A stretch of DNA of 64,000 nt from JAUUSJ01 sp051880475 (GTDB lineage: Bacteria > Bacillota > Clostridia > Lachnospirales > Lachnospiraceae), in NCBI GenBank assembly GCA_051880475.1, contig JBJEOA010000009.1, positions 1 to 64,000 of the forward strand, given 5' to 3'. This document shows, piece by piece, positions 8,021 to 16,435 of the stretch. Numbering within the stretch: position 1 is the first letter of the stretch; every line of letters begins with the position of its first letter. Below the pieces are notes generated by a model that saw only the letters and a list, made by a program, of their open reading frames with translations, ran no database searches and was not told the origin of the DNA. Made by a program: the position numbers and the translations under genes.

Positions 8021-8704
8021 TTATTGGTTTCCAGATGGGAAAAATGGACGTAGGGTATTGGCAACCTCAGAAATAGGCATTGTCTGTAGCCAAACATGAC
8101 CAGGTCCTGTAATGATTGTATTGAATAATCCTTCCCCACCAAAGAGAGCATTTTTAACACCAGATACTGTCTGGATATCGATAGCACAGCTTGCTGTCAT
8201 AGCAGCGAGATATCCAGTATCTACAACAATCTGCTGATTTGGGGATAACTCATACTCGATAACATGACCGTCAAATTCTGCAAATGCAATTCCGTTTCCA
8301 GACACTCTTTGCATAATAAAACCTTCTCCGCCAAAAAATCCCGCTCCCATTTTTTTCTGAAAATGAACGGATAGAGAAATCGTTTCTTCCGAAGCCAAAA
8401 ATGCCTTTTTTTGGAAAATCATATCATTTCCTGGACTAATTTGGAAAGCTTTGATACTTCCAGGAAAGGAAGATGCAAATGCAATTACTCCCCGACCTCT
8501 TTTGGCGGTATAGCGGTTTTGAAATATCGCTTCCCCTGAAAACATTCTGCCAAAAGCCTTTCCGATTCCGCCATTTGTAGATGTTTTCATTTCCATATTT
8601 GGACTCATCCATGCCATTGAACCTCTTTCTGTAATCATTGTTTCACCGTCTTCAAGATGACAGATAACAACAGGAAGAGTATCTCCTTTAATTTCGTATT
8701 GCAT
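8021..8704 (-). CDS. AIM24/TIGR00266 family protein
   Basis: This 227-residue protein fits the AIM24 family (TIGR00266), beta-rich proteins conserved from bacteria to mitochondria without a settled biochemical role in bacteria. Characteristic segments are GETMITERGSMAWMSPNM, YTAKRGRGVIAFASSFPG and the repeated FFGGEGF/LFGGEGLF motifs. No signal peptide or transmembrane helix is visible. The start is supported by AAAGGAG seven bases upstream on the minus strand. The upstream region is shared with the divergent ZIP gene. A membrane-associated or stress role is often suggested for the family, but the sequence does not show it. Confidence 0.85.
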   Translation of the reverse strand: MQYEIKGDTLPVVICHLEDGETMITERGSMAWMSPNMEMKTSTNGGIGKAFGRMFSGEAIFQNRYTAKRGRGVIAFASSFPGSIKAFQISPGNDMIFQKKAFLASEETISLSVHFQKKMGAGFFGGEGFIMQRVSGNGIAFAEFDGHVIEYELSPNQQIVVDTGYLAAMTASCAIDIQTVSGVKNALFGGEGLFNTIITGPGHVWLQTMPISEVANTLRPFFPSGNQ

Positions 8705-8801
8705 AATTTTCTCCTTTCAATAAATTTTTAATTCCAATACTATAGTACTATAATACCATAAAAGATAAAACAAGGAAATGAAAAATAGAAAACTTTAGGT
8801 A

Positions 8802-8830
8802 TTGTATTTTCAATCAAATAATAATATAAT
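8802..8830 (+). promoter_or_regulatory. Predicted promoter of the ZIP transporter gene
   Basis: TTGTAT (8802-8807) and TATAAT (8825-8830) have a 17-nt spacer, about 120 nt upstream of the ZIP start. The same intergenic region contains the perfect palindrome TATAGTACTATA just upstream of the divergent AIM24 gene. Confidence 0.5.
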
Positions 8831-8947
8831 GAAGTATAGTTAGTAAAAACTAACATTGAAGAGCTTCTTAAAAAAGGCTAAAAAAGAATCACAAAAAAGA
8901 AGAGAGAAAACTATATATAATAATAGAGAAGAAAGACGGGTGATTTT

Positions 8948-9724
8948 ATGCGAGAAATATTTGTAATCGCTATTCCATTTTTGGGTACATCTCTTGGAGC
9001 TGCGATGGTATTTTTTATGAAGCAAAAAATTAATATGCAGGTAGAAAAAGCACTTTTAGGGTTTGCATCGGGCGTGATGATTGCTGCATCTGTATGGTCG
9101 TTGATTATCCCAGCGATAGACATGGCAACAGAACAGGGGAGAATATCATGGATTCCAGCGTCTGTGGGATTTTTAGCTGGCATATTTTTTTTACTTTCTC
9201 TTGATATGCTTGTACCACATATACATTTAGAGAGTGAAAAGCCAGAGGGAATAAAGACGAAGCTATCAAAAACAACTATGCTTCTTTTTGCCGTCACACT
9301 TCATAATATTCCAGAGGGAATGGCAATCGGAGTGACATTGGCTGGAGCTAAGATGAAAAATACAGGTATCACAATAGCGGGAGCTATGACGCTCGCTCTT
9401 GGAATTGCAATTCAAAATTTTCCAGAGGGAGCAATTATTTCAATGCCGTTAAAAGGAGAGGGAATATCAAAAAAGAGAGCATTTTTCTATGGAGCTTTAT
9501 CGGGAATTGTGGAGCCAATCGGTGCGATTATTACGGTATTATTGGCTAATCAGGTTGTTGTAATTTTACCATATCTTTTGGCATTTGCGGCAGGAGCAAT
9601 GATTTATGTTGTGGTCGAGGAATTAATTCCAGAGTCGCAGATGGGAGAGCATAGTAATATCGGAACGATAGGAGTGGCAATGGGGTTTGTTCTTATGATG
9701 ATTTTGGATGTCTCTCTTGGATAA
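8948..9724 (+). CDS. ZIP-family divalent metal transporter (ZupT/GufA-like)
   Basis: This is an integral membrane protein of 258 residues with about eight hydrophobic helices. It carries the two paired metal-site motifs of the ZIP family: HNIPEGMAIGV in helix 4 and QNFPEGAIIS in helix 5. A short charged loop between helices 3 and 4 (SEKPEGIKTKLSKTT) replaces the His-rich loop of many ZIPs. The family imports zinc, iron or manganese into the cytoplasm; the preferred metal cannot be read here. It appears to be monocistronic. Confidence 0.9.
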   Translation: MREIFVIAIPFLGTSLGAAMVFFMKQKINMQVEKALLGFASGVMIAASVWSLIIPAIDMATEQGRISWIPASVGFLAGIFFLLSLDMLVPHIHLESEKPEGIKTKLSKTTMLLFAVTLHNIPEGMAIGVTLAGAKMKNTGITIAGAMTLALGIAIQNFPEGAIISMPLKGEGISKKRAFFYGALSGIVEPIGAIITVLLANQVVVILPYLLAFAAGAMIYVVVEELIPESQMGEHSNIGTIGVAMGFVLMMILDVSLG

Positions 9725-9800
9725 AAAGGAAATAAAACTAAGAACACAAATAGTTGCAAAATTAAAATAAGAACTAGGAGAGGGCATTGTAGGAGGAAAA

Positions 9801-12377
9801 ATGAAAAATATAAAATACATAATGATATTATTAATGATTCTATTGTTATTTTTTGTGAGTGCAGATGGGTTAGCTGCTAGCTCTTTAGACGATTCCTTTT
9901 TTAAAAATGAGGAAAATAGCAAAGTAGAAGTATTGCAAGAAACAGAAGATAATATTCAAAATGAGCAGCAAAGCTTAGAGGAGCAACAAAACTCAGAGGA
10001 AGAGGCACAAGATAAGAATGATATAACTCAATCAGAGCAGGAAAGTTTCAAAGCAGAGAGCATAGAACTGGATACAATTAACGAGTTTTCCAGTGAAACA
10101 ACAGGTATTCAGACAATTACAAAATTTGAGGAATTAAAAAATTCTTATCTAAATTATGACAAGAAGCCTAATCTTTTAGATGTTATTGCGGATATGCCAA
10201 AGACAATCGAGGTGTATTTAAATAATCAAAATACACCGATAGAAATTCCAGTTACTTGGGAGACAGAACAAGATTACGATAGGTCCGGGGAAAATTACTA
10301 TTTATTCTGGGCAAAATGGGATGAGGGTTCCTATATACTAGACGAAAATTATAATCTAGAAGGGTATTTGCCGTTTATTGAAGTTATAATCGAAACTGAG
10401 GATCAAGATACCATTGCAGTATCGGGAATAGACAATATTGTTTCTCGTGCGTACCATCAGGTCAATATTACTTGGAGTCCGAATAAATTAGTAGATGGCT
10501 TTCGGGACAGCAAAGGAATATTGACTGGCACTTATTTTCCAGGAAGGATATATGTCGGTCTGCCTTATGGTCAGCTAGTTAATAGTGGAAGATATGTTCC
10601 TCATGGTGCATCGTTTGATACTTTTTTGAATGCTGTCGCTGATTCGAATAGTTTGTTTTATACGGGTCGAGGAAGCTATGGAAAATTAGAGTCTACTTAT
10701 TACGGAAGTGACTGTAGTGCATTTGTCTCTTATTCCTATGGACTTCCTAGAATGACGACAACAACAATTGGGATGTCGAGCCAGTTTTCTAAGGTGGATG
10801 GAAATAGTATTTATAATGCACAGGTAGGAGATTGTTTTAATAAGTCTGGCAGTCACACAGAGCTTATTACAGGAATGGAATATGATCAAAACGGCGAGCT
10901 AGTTTCCGTAGAAGTTTCTGAGCAGACACCTCCTAAAGCTCAAACTATAATCTACACTCCATCAGAAGTTCAAAATATTATCAATAAAGGATATACACTG
11001 CTTAGATACAAACAAAGGGAATCTGTAAAAGAGCCAGAACATTATAATGGATGTATAGATAATAATTCATTTTTGGATACAAAAGTGAATATGGGAACTA
11101 ATTTTTGTGCTTATATTATCAATACAGCTGGATGGATTCATGCAACGAATGACAATGGAGATGTAAGAGCATACTCCGAGACGGGAAAAGAGAATCAAAT
11201 TTGGTATTTTGAGCGTCAAACTGACGGCAGCTATAAAATTACTTCCTATGAGGATGGCAAATGCATGGAAGCCTGTGATTTGAAATCAAGTGGCAGCATG
11301 AATGTAAAAGTAAATAATTGGAATGGAAGTTCCTCTCAGAGATGGTTTCTATATGGAATCGAGGGAAAATATAAACTTAGAGCGGCTAGCCAAGATAAAG
11401 TTCTTGCTTTATATGGCAAAAATCTGGCAGATGGAACTAATATAGAGTTGGCACAGTATACGGGACAAAATGGTCAGTTATTTCATATTTCTAAGATTAT
11501 AAAAGAGTGCCCAGAGGATGGACATAAGTATAATAGTAAGGTGACGAAAAAAGCAACCTGTACAGAAGATGGGCTTTGCACTTATAAATGTTATGTTTGT
11601 GGAAAGACTTATGAGGAGAAAATCAAGGCAACAGGACATAAAGAGGTTATAGATGCAGCAGTAGAGCCGACCTGTACCAAGGAGGGAAAGCGAAAAGGAA
11701 GTCATTGTTCTTCATGTGACTTAGTCTTAAAGGAGCAGACAAGTATTCCTAAAATTAATCATACATATAAAGATGTTATTACAAAAGCGAAGGTAACATC
11801 GAGTGGTAAAATTGAAAATAAATGCGTAGTATGTGGAAAGGTTAATAAAACGAGCACTATTTATTATCCTAAGACGATTATTCTCTCTACGACATCCTAT
11901 GTCTATACTGGAAAAGCGAAAAAGCCTTCTGTGACGATAAAGGATTCGAAGGGAAAGACCATAAGTTCTTCTAATTATGAGGTCATTTATCCAGCAGGAC
12001 GAACGAAGATAGGAACTTATAGTGTGACAATTAAATTTAAGGGAGATAAGTATACTGGAAGTACGAAAAGAACATTTAAAATTATTCCTAAGAGTATGAA
12101 TTTAAGCTCCGTAAAGAGCAATGCAAAAGGAAAACTTACAGCTTTCTGGAGCAAAAATACAACCATCACTGGATATGAAATTAAGTATGGAGTAAAATCA
12201 AGCTTCTCAGATGCAAAGACAACGACTGTAAGTAGCTATAAGACAACGAGTAAGACAATTTCTAACCTCACAAGAGGAAAGAAATATTATGTGAAGATGC
12301 GTTGCTATAAGACTGTAAATGGTGTGAAGTACTATTCAAACTGGGGAGACACAAAAACAGTGACGATTAGAAAATAA
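9801..12377 (+). CDS. Secreted multidomain protein: NlpC/CHAP-like peptidase, ricin-type lectin and Fn3-like C-terminus
   Basis: An N-terminal signal peptide (residues 1-26, KNIKYIMILLMILLLFFVS) is followed by a Glu/Gln-rich linker. Residues of about 245-410 look like a papain-fold cell-wall peptidase: the candidate nucleophile is C305 in SDCSAFVSYSYG and the candidate His is H352 in KSGSHTELITG. Residues of about 427-565 form a ricin B lectin domain (NQIWYF, SQRWFLYG). Next come two Cys-rich segments (CTYKCYVCGKTY, GSHCSSCDLVL, NKCVVCGK), an Ig-like segment (YVYTGKAKKPSVTI) and an Fn3-like C-terminus ending in TVTIRK. AGGAGG precedes the ATG. The 3' end resembles that of the surface protein at 44544. 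Likely a wall-remodelling or glycan-binding exoprotein. Confidence 0.8.
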   Translation: MKNIKYIMILLMILLLFFVSADGLAASSLDDSFFKNEENSKVEVLQETEDNIQNEQQSLEEQQNSEEEAQDKNDITQSEQESFKAESIELDTINEFSSETTGIQTITKFEELKNSYLNYDKKPNLLDVIADMPKTIEVYLNNQNTPIEIPVTWETEQDYDRSGENYYLFWAKWDEGSYILDENYNLEGYLPFIEVIIETEDQDTIAVSGIDNIVSRAYHQVNITWSPNKLVDGFRDSKGILTGTYFPGRIYVGLPYGQLVNSGRYVPHGASFDTFLNAVADSNSLFYTGRGSYGKLESTYYGSDCSAFVSYSYGLPRMTTTTIGMSSQFSKVDGNSIYNAQVGDCFNKSGSHTELITGMEYDQNGELVSVEVSEQTPPKAQTIIYTPSEVQNIINKGYTLLRYKQRESVKEPEHYNGCIDNNSFLDTKVNMGTNFCAYIINTAGWIHATNDNGDVRAYSETGKENQIWYFERQTDGSYKITSYEDGKCMEACDLKSSGSMNVKVNNWNGSSSQRWFLYGIEGKYKLRAASQDKVLALYGKNLADGTNIELAQYTGQNGQLFHISKIIKECPEDGHKYNSKVTKKATCTEDGLCTYKCYVCGKTYEEKIKATGHKEVIDAAVEPTCTKEGKRKGSHCSSCDLVLKEQTSIPKINHTYKDVITKAKVTSSGKIENKCVVCGKVNKTSTIYYPKTIILSTTSYVYTGKAKKPSVTIKDSKGKTISSSNYEVIYPAGRTKIGTYSVTIKFKGDKYTGSTKRTFKIIPKSMNLSSVKSNAKGKLTAFWSKNTTITGYEIKYGVKSSFSDAKTTTVSSYKTTSKTISNLTRGKKYYVKMRCYKTVNGVKYYSNWGDTKTVTIRK

Positions 12378-12399
12378 AAGAGAATGGATAATAAATATG

Positions 12400-12423
12400 G
12401 AAGACGCTTTTTAGAGCGTCTTC
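12400..12423. terminator. Hairpin between convergent genes
   Basis: GAAGACGCT (12400-12408) pairs with AGCGTCTTC (12415-12423) around a six-base loop. The right arm overlaps the last codons of the lysR gene. There is no strong T-run, so efficient termination is uncertain. Confidence 0.5.
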
Positions 12424-13289
12424 ACATATTGTTCTGTATACTCAATAAATTTTAGGGCAGCAGGAGATGCCATATCTGTTGAGGCAATGGCGATTCCGAG
12501 CTGTCTTTTTGCGTATGGCTCAAGTGGAAGAGTCAAAACTCCAGTATCATGGTGGTCTAGCACAAGTTTTGGCAAGATGCTAATGCCGAGGTCACACGCT
12601 ACCATAGAGACAATGGTAAAATCATCCATTGCGGAATACTGGATATCAGGTGTGATTTTATTTGATTTTAATGTATGATGGATATCGACATCGATACCGA
12701 ATGTGGATAAAATAAATGTTTCATTGTTAAAATTTTTTAACGGAAAGGCATTTAGATTTTTTTCGGCGTATCGAAGTGGCAAAACAGCGAGAAGAGGGTC
12801 ATCCTTTAGTGGAATCCACTGTGTATTTGCCTTCTTGTCAGAATTAAGGCTGAGTAATCCAAAATCAACTTCGTGGCTAGTGATCCATCGCATAATATCT
12901 TCGTTTCCCCCTTCTTTAAAATGAATTTTAATATGAGGAAAATCCTGTTTAAATATCTTAATAATATGAGGCAGCCATTCTCTGGAGATACTAGAGTAAG
13001 TTCCGATATTTAAAGTGCCCATATGGAGATTATGTAGAGAGTGAACAGTCTGTCCAAGATTCTCATGGCATTGCACAATTTGGGAGATGATAGGATAAAT
13101 CTCCTCACCCGCCTTGGTTAAGTAAGCACCATTTCGATTTCTGTAAAATAATTTTAAATTCATTTCTATTTCTAAGCGTTTTAATGTATGGCTAATACCA
13201 GACTGTGTATATCCTAGAGATTTTGCAGCTTTTGAGAGACTCTGTAATTTGGCAACCTCTAAAAAAACGGTGTATTGATTCATATCCAT
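12411..13289 (-). CDS. LysR-family transcriptional regulator
   Basis: This is a 292-residue LysR-type regulator. The N-terminal winged helix-turn-helix is typical (FLEVAKLQSLSKAAKSLGYTQSGISHTLKRLE). The remainder is the two-lobed substrate-binding-like effector domain (from about residue 90, GTLNIGTYSSISREWLPHI). It is transcribed away from putP with about 195 bp between the two starts, the usual arrangement for a LysR protein that controls its divergent neighbour. AAAGGTGG precedes the ATG on the minus strand. I infer, but cannot show, that it regulates the sodium/solute symporter gene. Confidence 0.9.
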   Translation of the reverse strand: MDMNQYTVFLEVAKLQSLSKAAKSLGYTQSGISHTLKRLEIEMNLKLFYRNRNGAYLTKAGEEIYPIISQIVQCHENLGQTVHSLHNLHMGTLNIGTYSSISREWLPHIIKIFKQDFPHIKIHFKEGGNEDIMRWITSHEVDFGLLSLNSDKKANTQWIPLKDDPLLAVLPLRYAEKNLNAFPLKNFNNETFILSTFGIDVDIHHTLKSNKITPDIQYSAMDDFTIVSMVACDLGISILPKLVLDHHDTGVLTLPLEPYAKRQLGIAIASTDMASPAALKFIEYTEQYVKTL

Positions 13290-13484
13290 AGTAATTTTCC
13301 ACCTTTGTAAATTTATTTTATCTGCTTTTCATGAATAAGTGTGATATATAATATGAAAGTTTGTCATGTGTTTAGAAAAATCCATGAAGGATTGTCGCTT
13401 TACGCATTTCTTTTTTCTAGTATAATTAATTTCATAGGTTTTTTCAAGAAAGAAAAAAGAAGAAGAGAATTAGGAGGAAAATAT

Positions 13485-15026
13485 ATGTCAGGATCAATCT
13501 TTGCAATTTTGATTGCATTCGTAGCGTATCTTTGTCTTATGATTGTTATTGGTATCATATCCATGAAAAAGACAAAAGACGCAGATGATTATTTTTTAGG
13601 TGGACGTGGACTTTCAGGTCCAGTGGCTGCCTTATCCGCTCAAGCATCTGATATGAGTGGATGGTTACTTATGGGGCTCCCAGGTTCTGTCTATGCTCTT
13701 GGAACAGGACAGGCGTGGATTGCCATTGGACTTGGACTTGGAACAATCGCAAACTGGTTAATTATCGCAAAGCCACTTCGGTCTTACACGATTGTGGCAA
13801 ATAACTCTATGACACTTCCAGAGTTTTTTGGCAATCGCTATCACGATGATAAGAAAATTCTTCTTGGAATTTCATCTGTTATTATTGTCATTTTCTTTTT
13901 AGTGTATACAGCATCAGCCCTTGCATCAGGAGGAAAATTATTTAACAGTGTATTTGGAGTGGATTATCATATAGCTCTCTTGATTGGTGCATGCGTTATT
14001 TTAGTTTATACGTTTTTAGGTGGATTTTTAGCAGTTTGTACAACAGATTTTATTCAAGGTACTTTGATGTTAGTGGCACTTTTAATTGTTCCAATTATTG
14101 CATGGGGATATGTAAGCGGAGATTTTTCTAATCTTTTGTCACAGACAGGAGTAGAGCCTAGCTCATTTTTAAGTCTTACACATAATGGAGACCATCCAAT
14201 TACAGCAGTTGAGATTATCTCAAATCTTGCGTGGGGACTTGGATATTGTGGTATGCCACATATTTTAATTCGATTTATGGCGATTAAAAATGAAAAAGAA
14301 TTAAAGAAATCTTCTGTTATCGCTATTGTGTGGGTTGTATTATCTCTTGGTTTAGCTATCGTGATTGGACTTGTGGGTCGTGCTTTTATGTATCCTACTA
14401 TTTTAGGACAAGAGGGAGTGGCATCTACAGAGTCTGTATTCATTGAGATGATTAAGAAAGTATTTATAGAAAACTTACCATTATCCTTTGTCGGTGGACT
14501 TTTCCTTTGCGGTATCTTGGCAGCGATTATGTCAACAGCTGATTCTCAGCTTTTAGTCTGCTCTTCTTCTGTATCAGCAGATATTTATAAGGATATTATA
14601 AATCCAGATGCATCTGCAAAGAAAGTATTACAAATTGGGCGTATTACAACAGGTGTAGTTGCTATTTTAGCTATTTTTATCGCATGGAATCCAAACAGTT
14701 CCATTATGGCACTCGTATCTGACGCATGGGCAGGACTTGGGTCCGCATTTGGCCCTCTTGTTGTTATGAGTTTATTCTGGAAGAGAACAAATCTACAAGG
14801 AGCAATTGCTGGTTTGATATCAGGAGCAGCGACAGTTATTATTTGGGATTATCTTCCAATCGTAGGTGGACAGACTATTTATGCAGCGACTGGACTTTAT
14901 TCTTTGGCAGTTGGATTTGTTATTAGTTTAGTTTGTATTATTATTGTGAGTTTAGCTACTAAAGCACCAGAGCAGTCTATTTTAGATGAGTTTGAGAAAT
15001 ATAAAAATTATAAAGAAGAGTGTTAA
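13485..15026 (+). CDS. putP: Sodium/proline symporter (SSS family)
   Basis: This is a sodium-coupled transporter of the solute:sodium symporter family, with a LeuT-type fold of about 13 transmembrane helices. The PutP signature SAQASDMSGWLLMGLPG is present in the second helix, together with LGGRGLSGPVAALSA and a Na2-site-like region (AAIMSTADSQLLVCSSSVSAD). At 513 residues from the chosen ATG it has normal PutP length. This start has AGGAGG at 13473-13478; an upstream in-frame ATG at 13341 has no ribosome site and would add a non-homologous tail. The substrate is probably proline, although paralogues carry other solutes. A LysR gene lies divergently. Confidence 0.9.
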   Translation: MSGSIFAILIAFVAYLCLMIVIGIISMKKTKDADDYFLGGRGLSGPVAALSAQASDMSGWLLMGLPGSVYALGTGQAWIAIGLGLGTIANWLIIAKPLRSYTIVANNSMTLPEFFGNRYHDDKKILLGISSVIIVIFFLVYTASALASGGKLFNSVFGVDYHIALLIGACVILVYTFLGGFLAVCTTDFIQGTLMLVALLIVPIIAWGYVSGDFSNLLSQTGVEPSSFLSLTHNGDHPITAVEIISNLAWGLGYCGMPHILIRFMAIKNEKELKKSSVIAIVWVVLSLGLAIVIGLVGRAFMYPTILGQEGVASTESVFIEMIKKVFIENLPLSFVGGLFLCGILAAIMSTADSQLLVCSSSVSADIYKDIINPDASAKKVLQIGRITTGVVAILAIFIAWNPNSSIMALVSDAWAGLGSAFGPLVVMSLFWKRTNLQGAIAGLISGAATVIIWDYLPIVGGQTIYAATGLYSLAVGFVISLVCIIIVSLATKAPEQSILDEFEKYKNYKEEC

Positions 15027-15030
15027 TTTA

Positions 15031-15310
15031 CTATGAAAGTCCTTGACGTAACAGGACAAAACGAGTTTACTGTGAAAAATTCTGTCAAGTAAACAGACGC
15101 AGAAAAGATTCTCTCTCTTTTTCAACACGCTGCGTTTCCAAATTTTAACCGCACGCTTATTTATGCTGCTTTCGCGAATCCGCTTCGCTAACGCTTACGC
15201 AGCAAAGCCTGCAGTTAAAATCTTTGGAAGCCTTGCTATCGTTGTAAAAAGAGAGAGAATCTCTTTTGCTGTTTAGAAAAGAATAGTATAGAGCAACCGG
15301 ACTTTCATTT
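15031..15310. repeat. Long imperfect palindromic element (MITE-like), non-coding
   Basis: These 280 bases follow the putP stop and contain no plausible gene. The outer ends are inverted copies (ATGAAAGTCC at 15033-15042, GGACTTTCAT at 15299-15308). Inside, 15091-15160 and about 15205-15274 are inverted over some 65 bases with few gaps; for example AAACAG pairs with CTGTTT, TTCTCTCTCTTTTT with AAAAAGAGAGAGAA, and GGTTAAAAT with an AGTTAAAAT-type arm. The apex is GC-rich and folds again (GCGAA with TTCGC at about 15173-15187; GCTGC with GCAGC). The composition differs from its surroundings. It resembles a miniature inverted-repeat element or a structured RNA, but no transposase is present. Confidence 0.6.
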
Positions 15311-15386
15311 ATAGACAGAAAATGAAAAGAATATAATATATCAAGATAGAGGATGAGCTAGTTAGAATAGAGAAAAGAGGGAAAAA

Positions 15387-16100
15387 ATGAACCAAAATAA
15401 AATCTTAACGGTAGCTCTTTTGGAGTGGAAAAAGAATATGGGGCATCGTCTAGCAAAGATAAGCGGATTTGAGCATATGGATTTAGAAATGAGAAAAGAA
15501 CATGAGGCGATAGCAGAATATATTTATGAGGAATATTTAAGAGATATTTCCGTACAAATTTTATTGCAGCCCTTTTCTAAAGAATGTGTGAGAGAACAAA
15601 GTTTTTATTTTGCCGAAGATATTGAGATAAGTTGTGATATATTAGAAAGATTAAAATTAGAGCAGAGCGATATTGTCTTGGGATATCTCTATGCTTTTTG
15701 TGTGCCAGTATTTTCGAAAGAGAAGAGGGAAAAATATGAAAATCTTCCTCTTTTGGAGCAATACTATCTAGAAAATTGGCTGATTGCGGCTTTAGATGTG
15801 GGGAGAGAATGGATTCGCAATTATTTGTTGCAAAAAAATAGTATTCGAAACGTTTGCTATGTGACGGATTCATTTGGACCTGGATTTTTTGGGATGGCAG
15901 TAGAAAATCTTCCTCAATTTTTTAAGATTATAGATGGAAAATCGGTCGGCATTACAGTCACAGAGAGTGGAAACTTAAATCCGCTAAAGAGTTGTGTTGG
16001 GATTTATCTTGTGACGACAAAGGAAGTGTCTTCTTTGATGGGGCGTGATTGTATAAATTGTGCTGGAAATAAATTAGGCTGTAATGTATGTCGGGTCTAA
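15387..16100 (+). CDS. Vitamin B12-dependent methionine synthase activation domain-like protein
   Basis: The C-terminal half resembles the small activation-domain proteins of Clostridia related to the reactivation domain of MetH. It has a Pro/Gly-rich loop (DSFGPGFFGM), an LPQFF segment, and a block VGITVTESGNLNPLKSCVGI matching the ligand-binding strand region of that fold. A terminal Cys cluster (CINCAGNKLGCNVC) resembles the metal-binding tail of the stand-alone members. The N-terminal half is helical with no recognisable motif. These proteins are thought to reactivate oxidised corrinoid on methionine synthase or other corrinoid enzymes, but no MetH lies in the window. The identification is by eye and moderate. 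Confidence 0.55.
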   Translation: MNQNKILTVALLEWKKNMGHRLAKISGFEHMDLEMRKEHEAIAEYIYEEYLRDISVQILLQPFSKECVREQSFYFAEDIEISCDILERLKLEQSDIVLGYLYAFCVPVFSKEKREKYENLPLLEQYYLENWLIAALDVGREWIRNYLLQKNSIRNVCYVTDSFGPGFFGMAVENLPQFFKIIDGKSVGITVTESGNLNPLKSCVGIYLVTTKEVSSLMGRDCINCAGNKLGCNVCRV

Positions 16101-16198
16101 AGGAGAGAAAGAATATTAGAAAAAATCAACAAAAATCTAGCAATATGCACAAAAGAATTATATGTAATTCGTGAAAAATATAGAAAAATAAAAAACTA

Positions 16199-16227
16199 TT
16201 GACAAATAAAAAAATAAATATTATACT
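16199..16227 (+). promoter_or_regulatory. Promoter of the bgl operon
   Basis: A consensus TTGACA (16199-16204) and TATACT (16222-16227) are separated by 17 nt. The start point would fall near 16234, giving a leader of about 200 nt that contains the RAT site and terminator. Confidence 0.75.
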
Positions 16228-16289
16228 TTTAGACAAATGATAAGCAATGCAATAAATTTTATACAAGTTGATAATGAAGCGGTTTTGAT

Positions 16290-16319
16290 GGGCTTGTTAC
16301 TATTCGATTAGGCAATACC
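16290..16319 (+). promoter_or_regulatory. Ribonucleic antiterminator (RAT) site for the BglG/LicT protein
   Basis: The 30-base segment (GGGCTTGTTACTATTCG and its continuation TTAGGCAATACC) matches the LicT/SacY RAT pattern GG..TTGTTACT...GGCAA.ACC, including both internal loops. It lies directly before a terminator-like structure and upstream of the bglG gene. Dimers of the antiterminator would bind here and prevent termination when the beta-glucoside PTS is active. Confidence 0.85.
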
Positions 16320-16394
16320 GAGCAATACCAGTGTTTTGTAAGTATGTAGGGGATATATGCTTATATAGCTGTGTAATTGGTGGGTATTTTTTTT
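16310..16394 (+). terminator. Leader terminator overlapping the RAT site
   Basis: AATACC in the 3' part of the RAT region can pair with GGGTATT just before an eight-T run (16387-16394). An internal helix (AAGTATGT with ATATGCTT) shortens the loop. RAT folding would exclude this pairing. The exact fold is my reading and was not computed. Confidence 0.55.
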
Positions 16395-16435
16395 ATGTAA
16401 ACTTTAAGATATGGGTTTGAATGGTGGGAAAAAGT

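Noticed and set aside
8735..8755. TATAGTACTATA palindrome as a firm operator
   Set aside because: It is short and A/T rich in a region full of similar words; without other copies it is not strong enough to list as its own feature.
13341..13484. N-terminal extension of PutP from an upstream ATG
   Set aside because: The extension has no ribosome site and no PutP similarity; AGGAGG directly precedes the ATG at 13485.
15031..15310. Insertion sequence
   Set aside because: Inverted ends are present but there is no open frame for a transposase; only a MITE-like or RNA interpretation is left.
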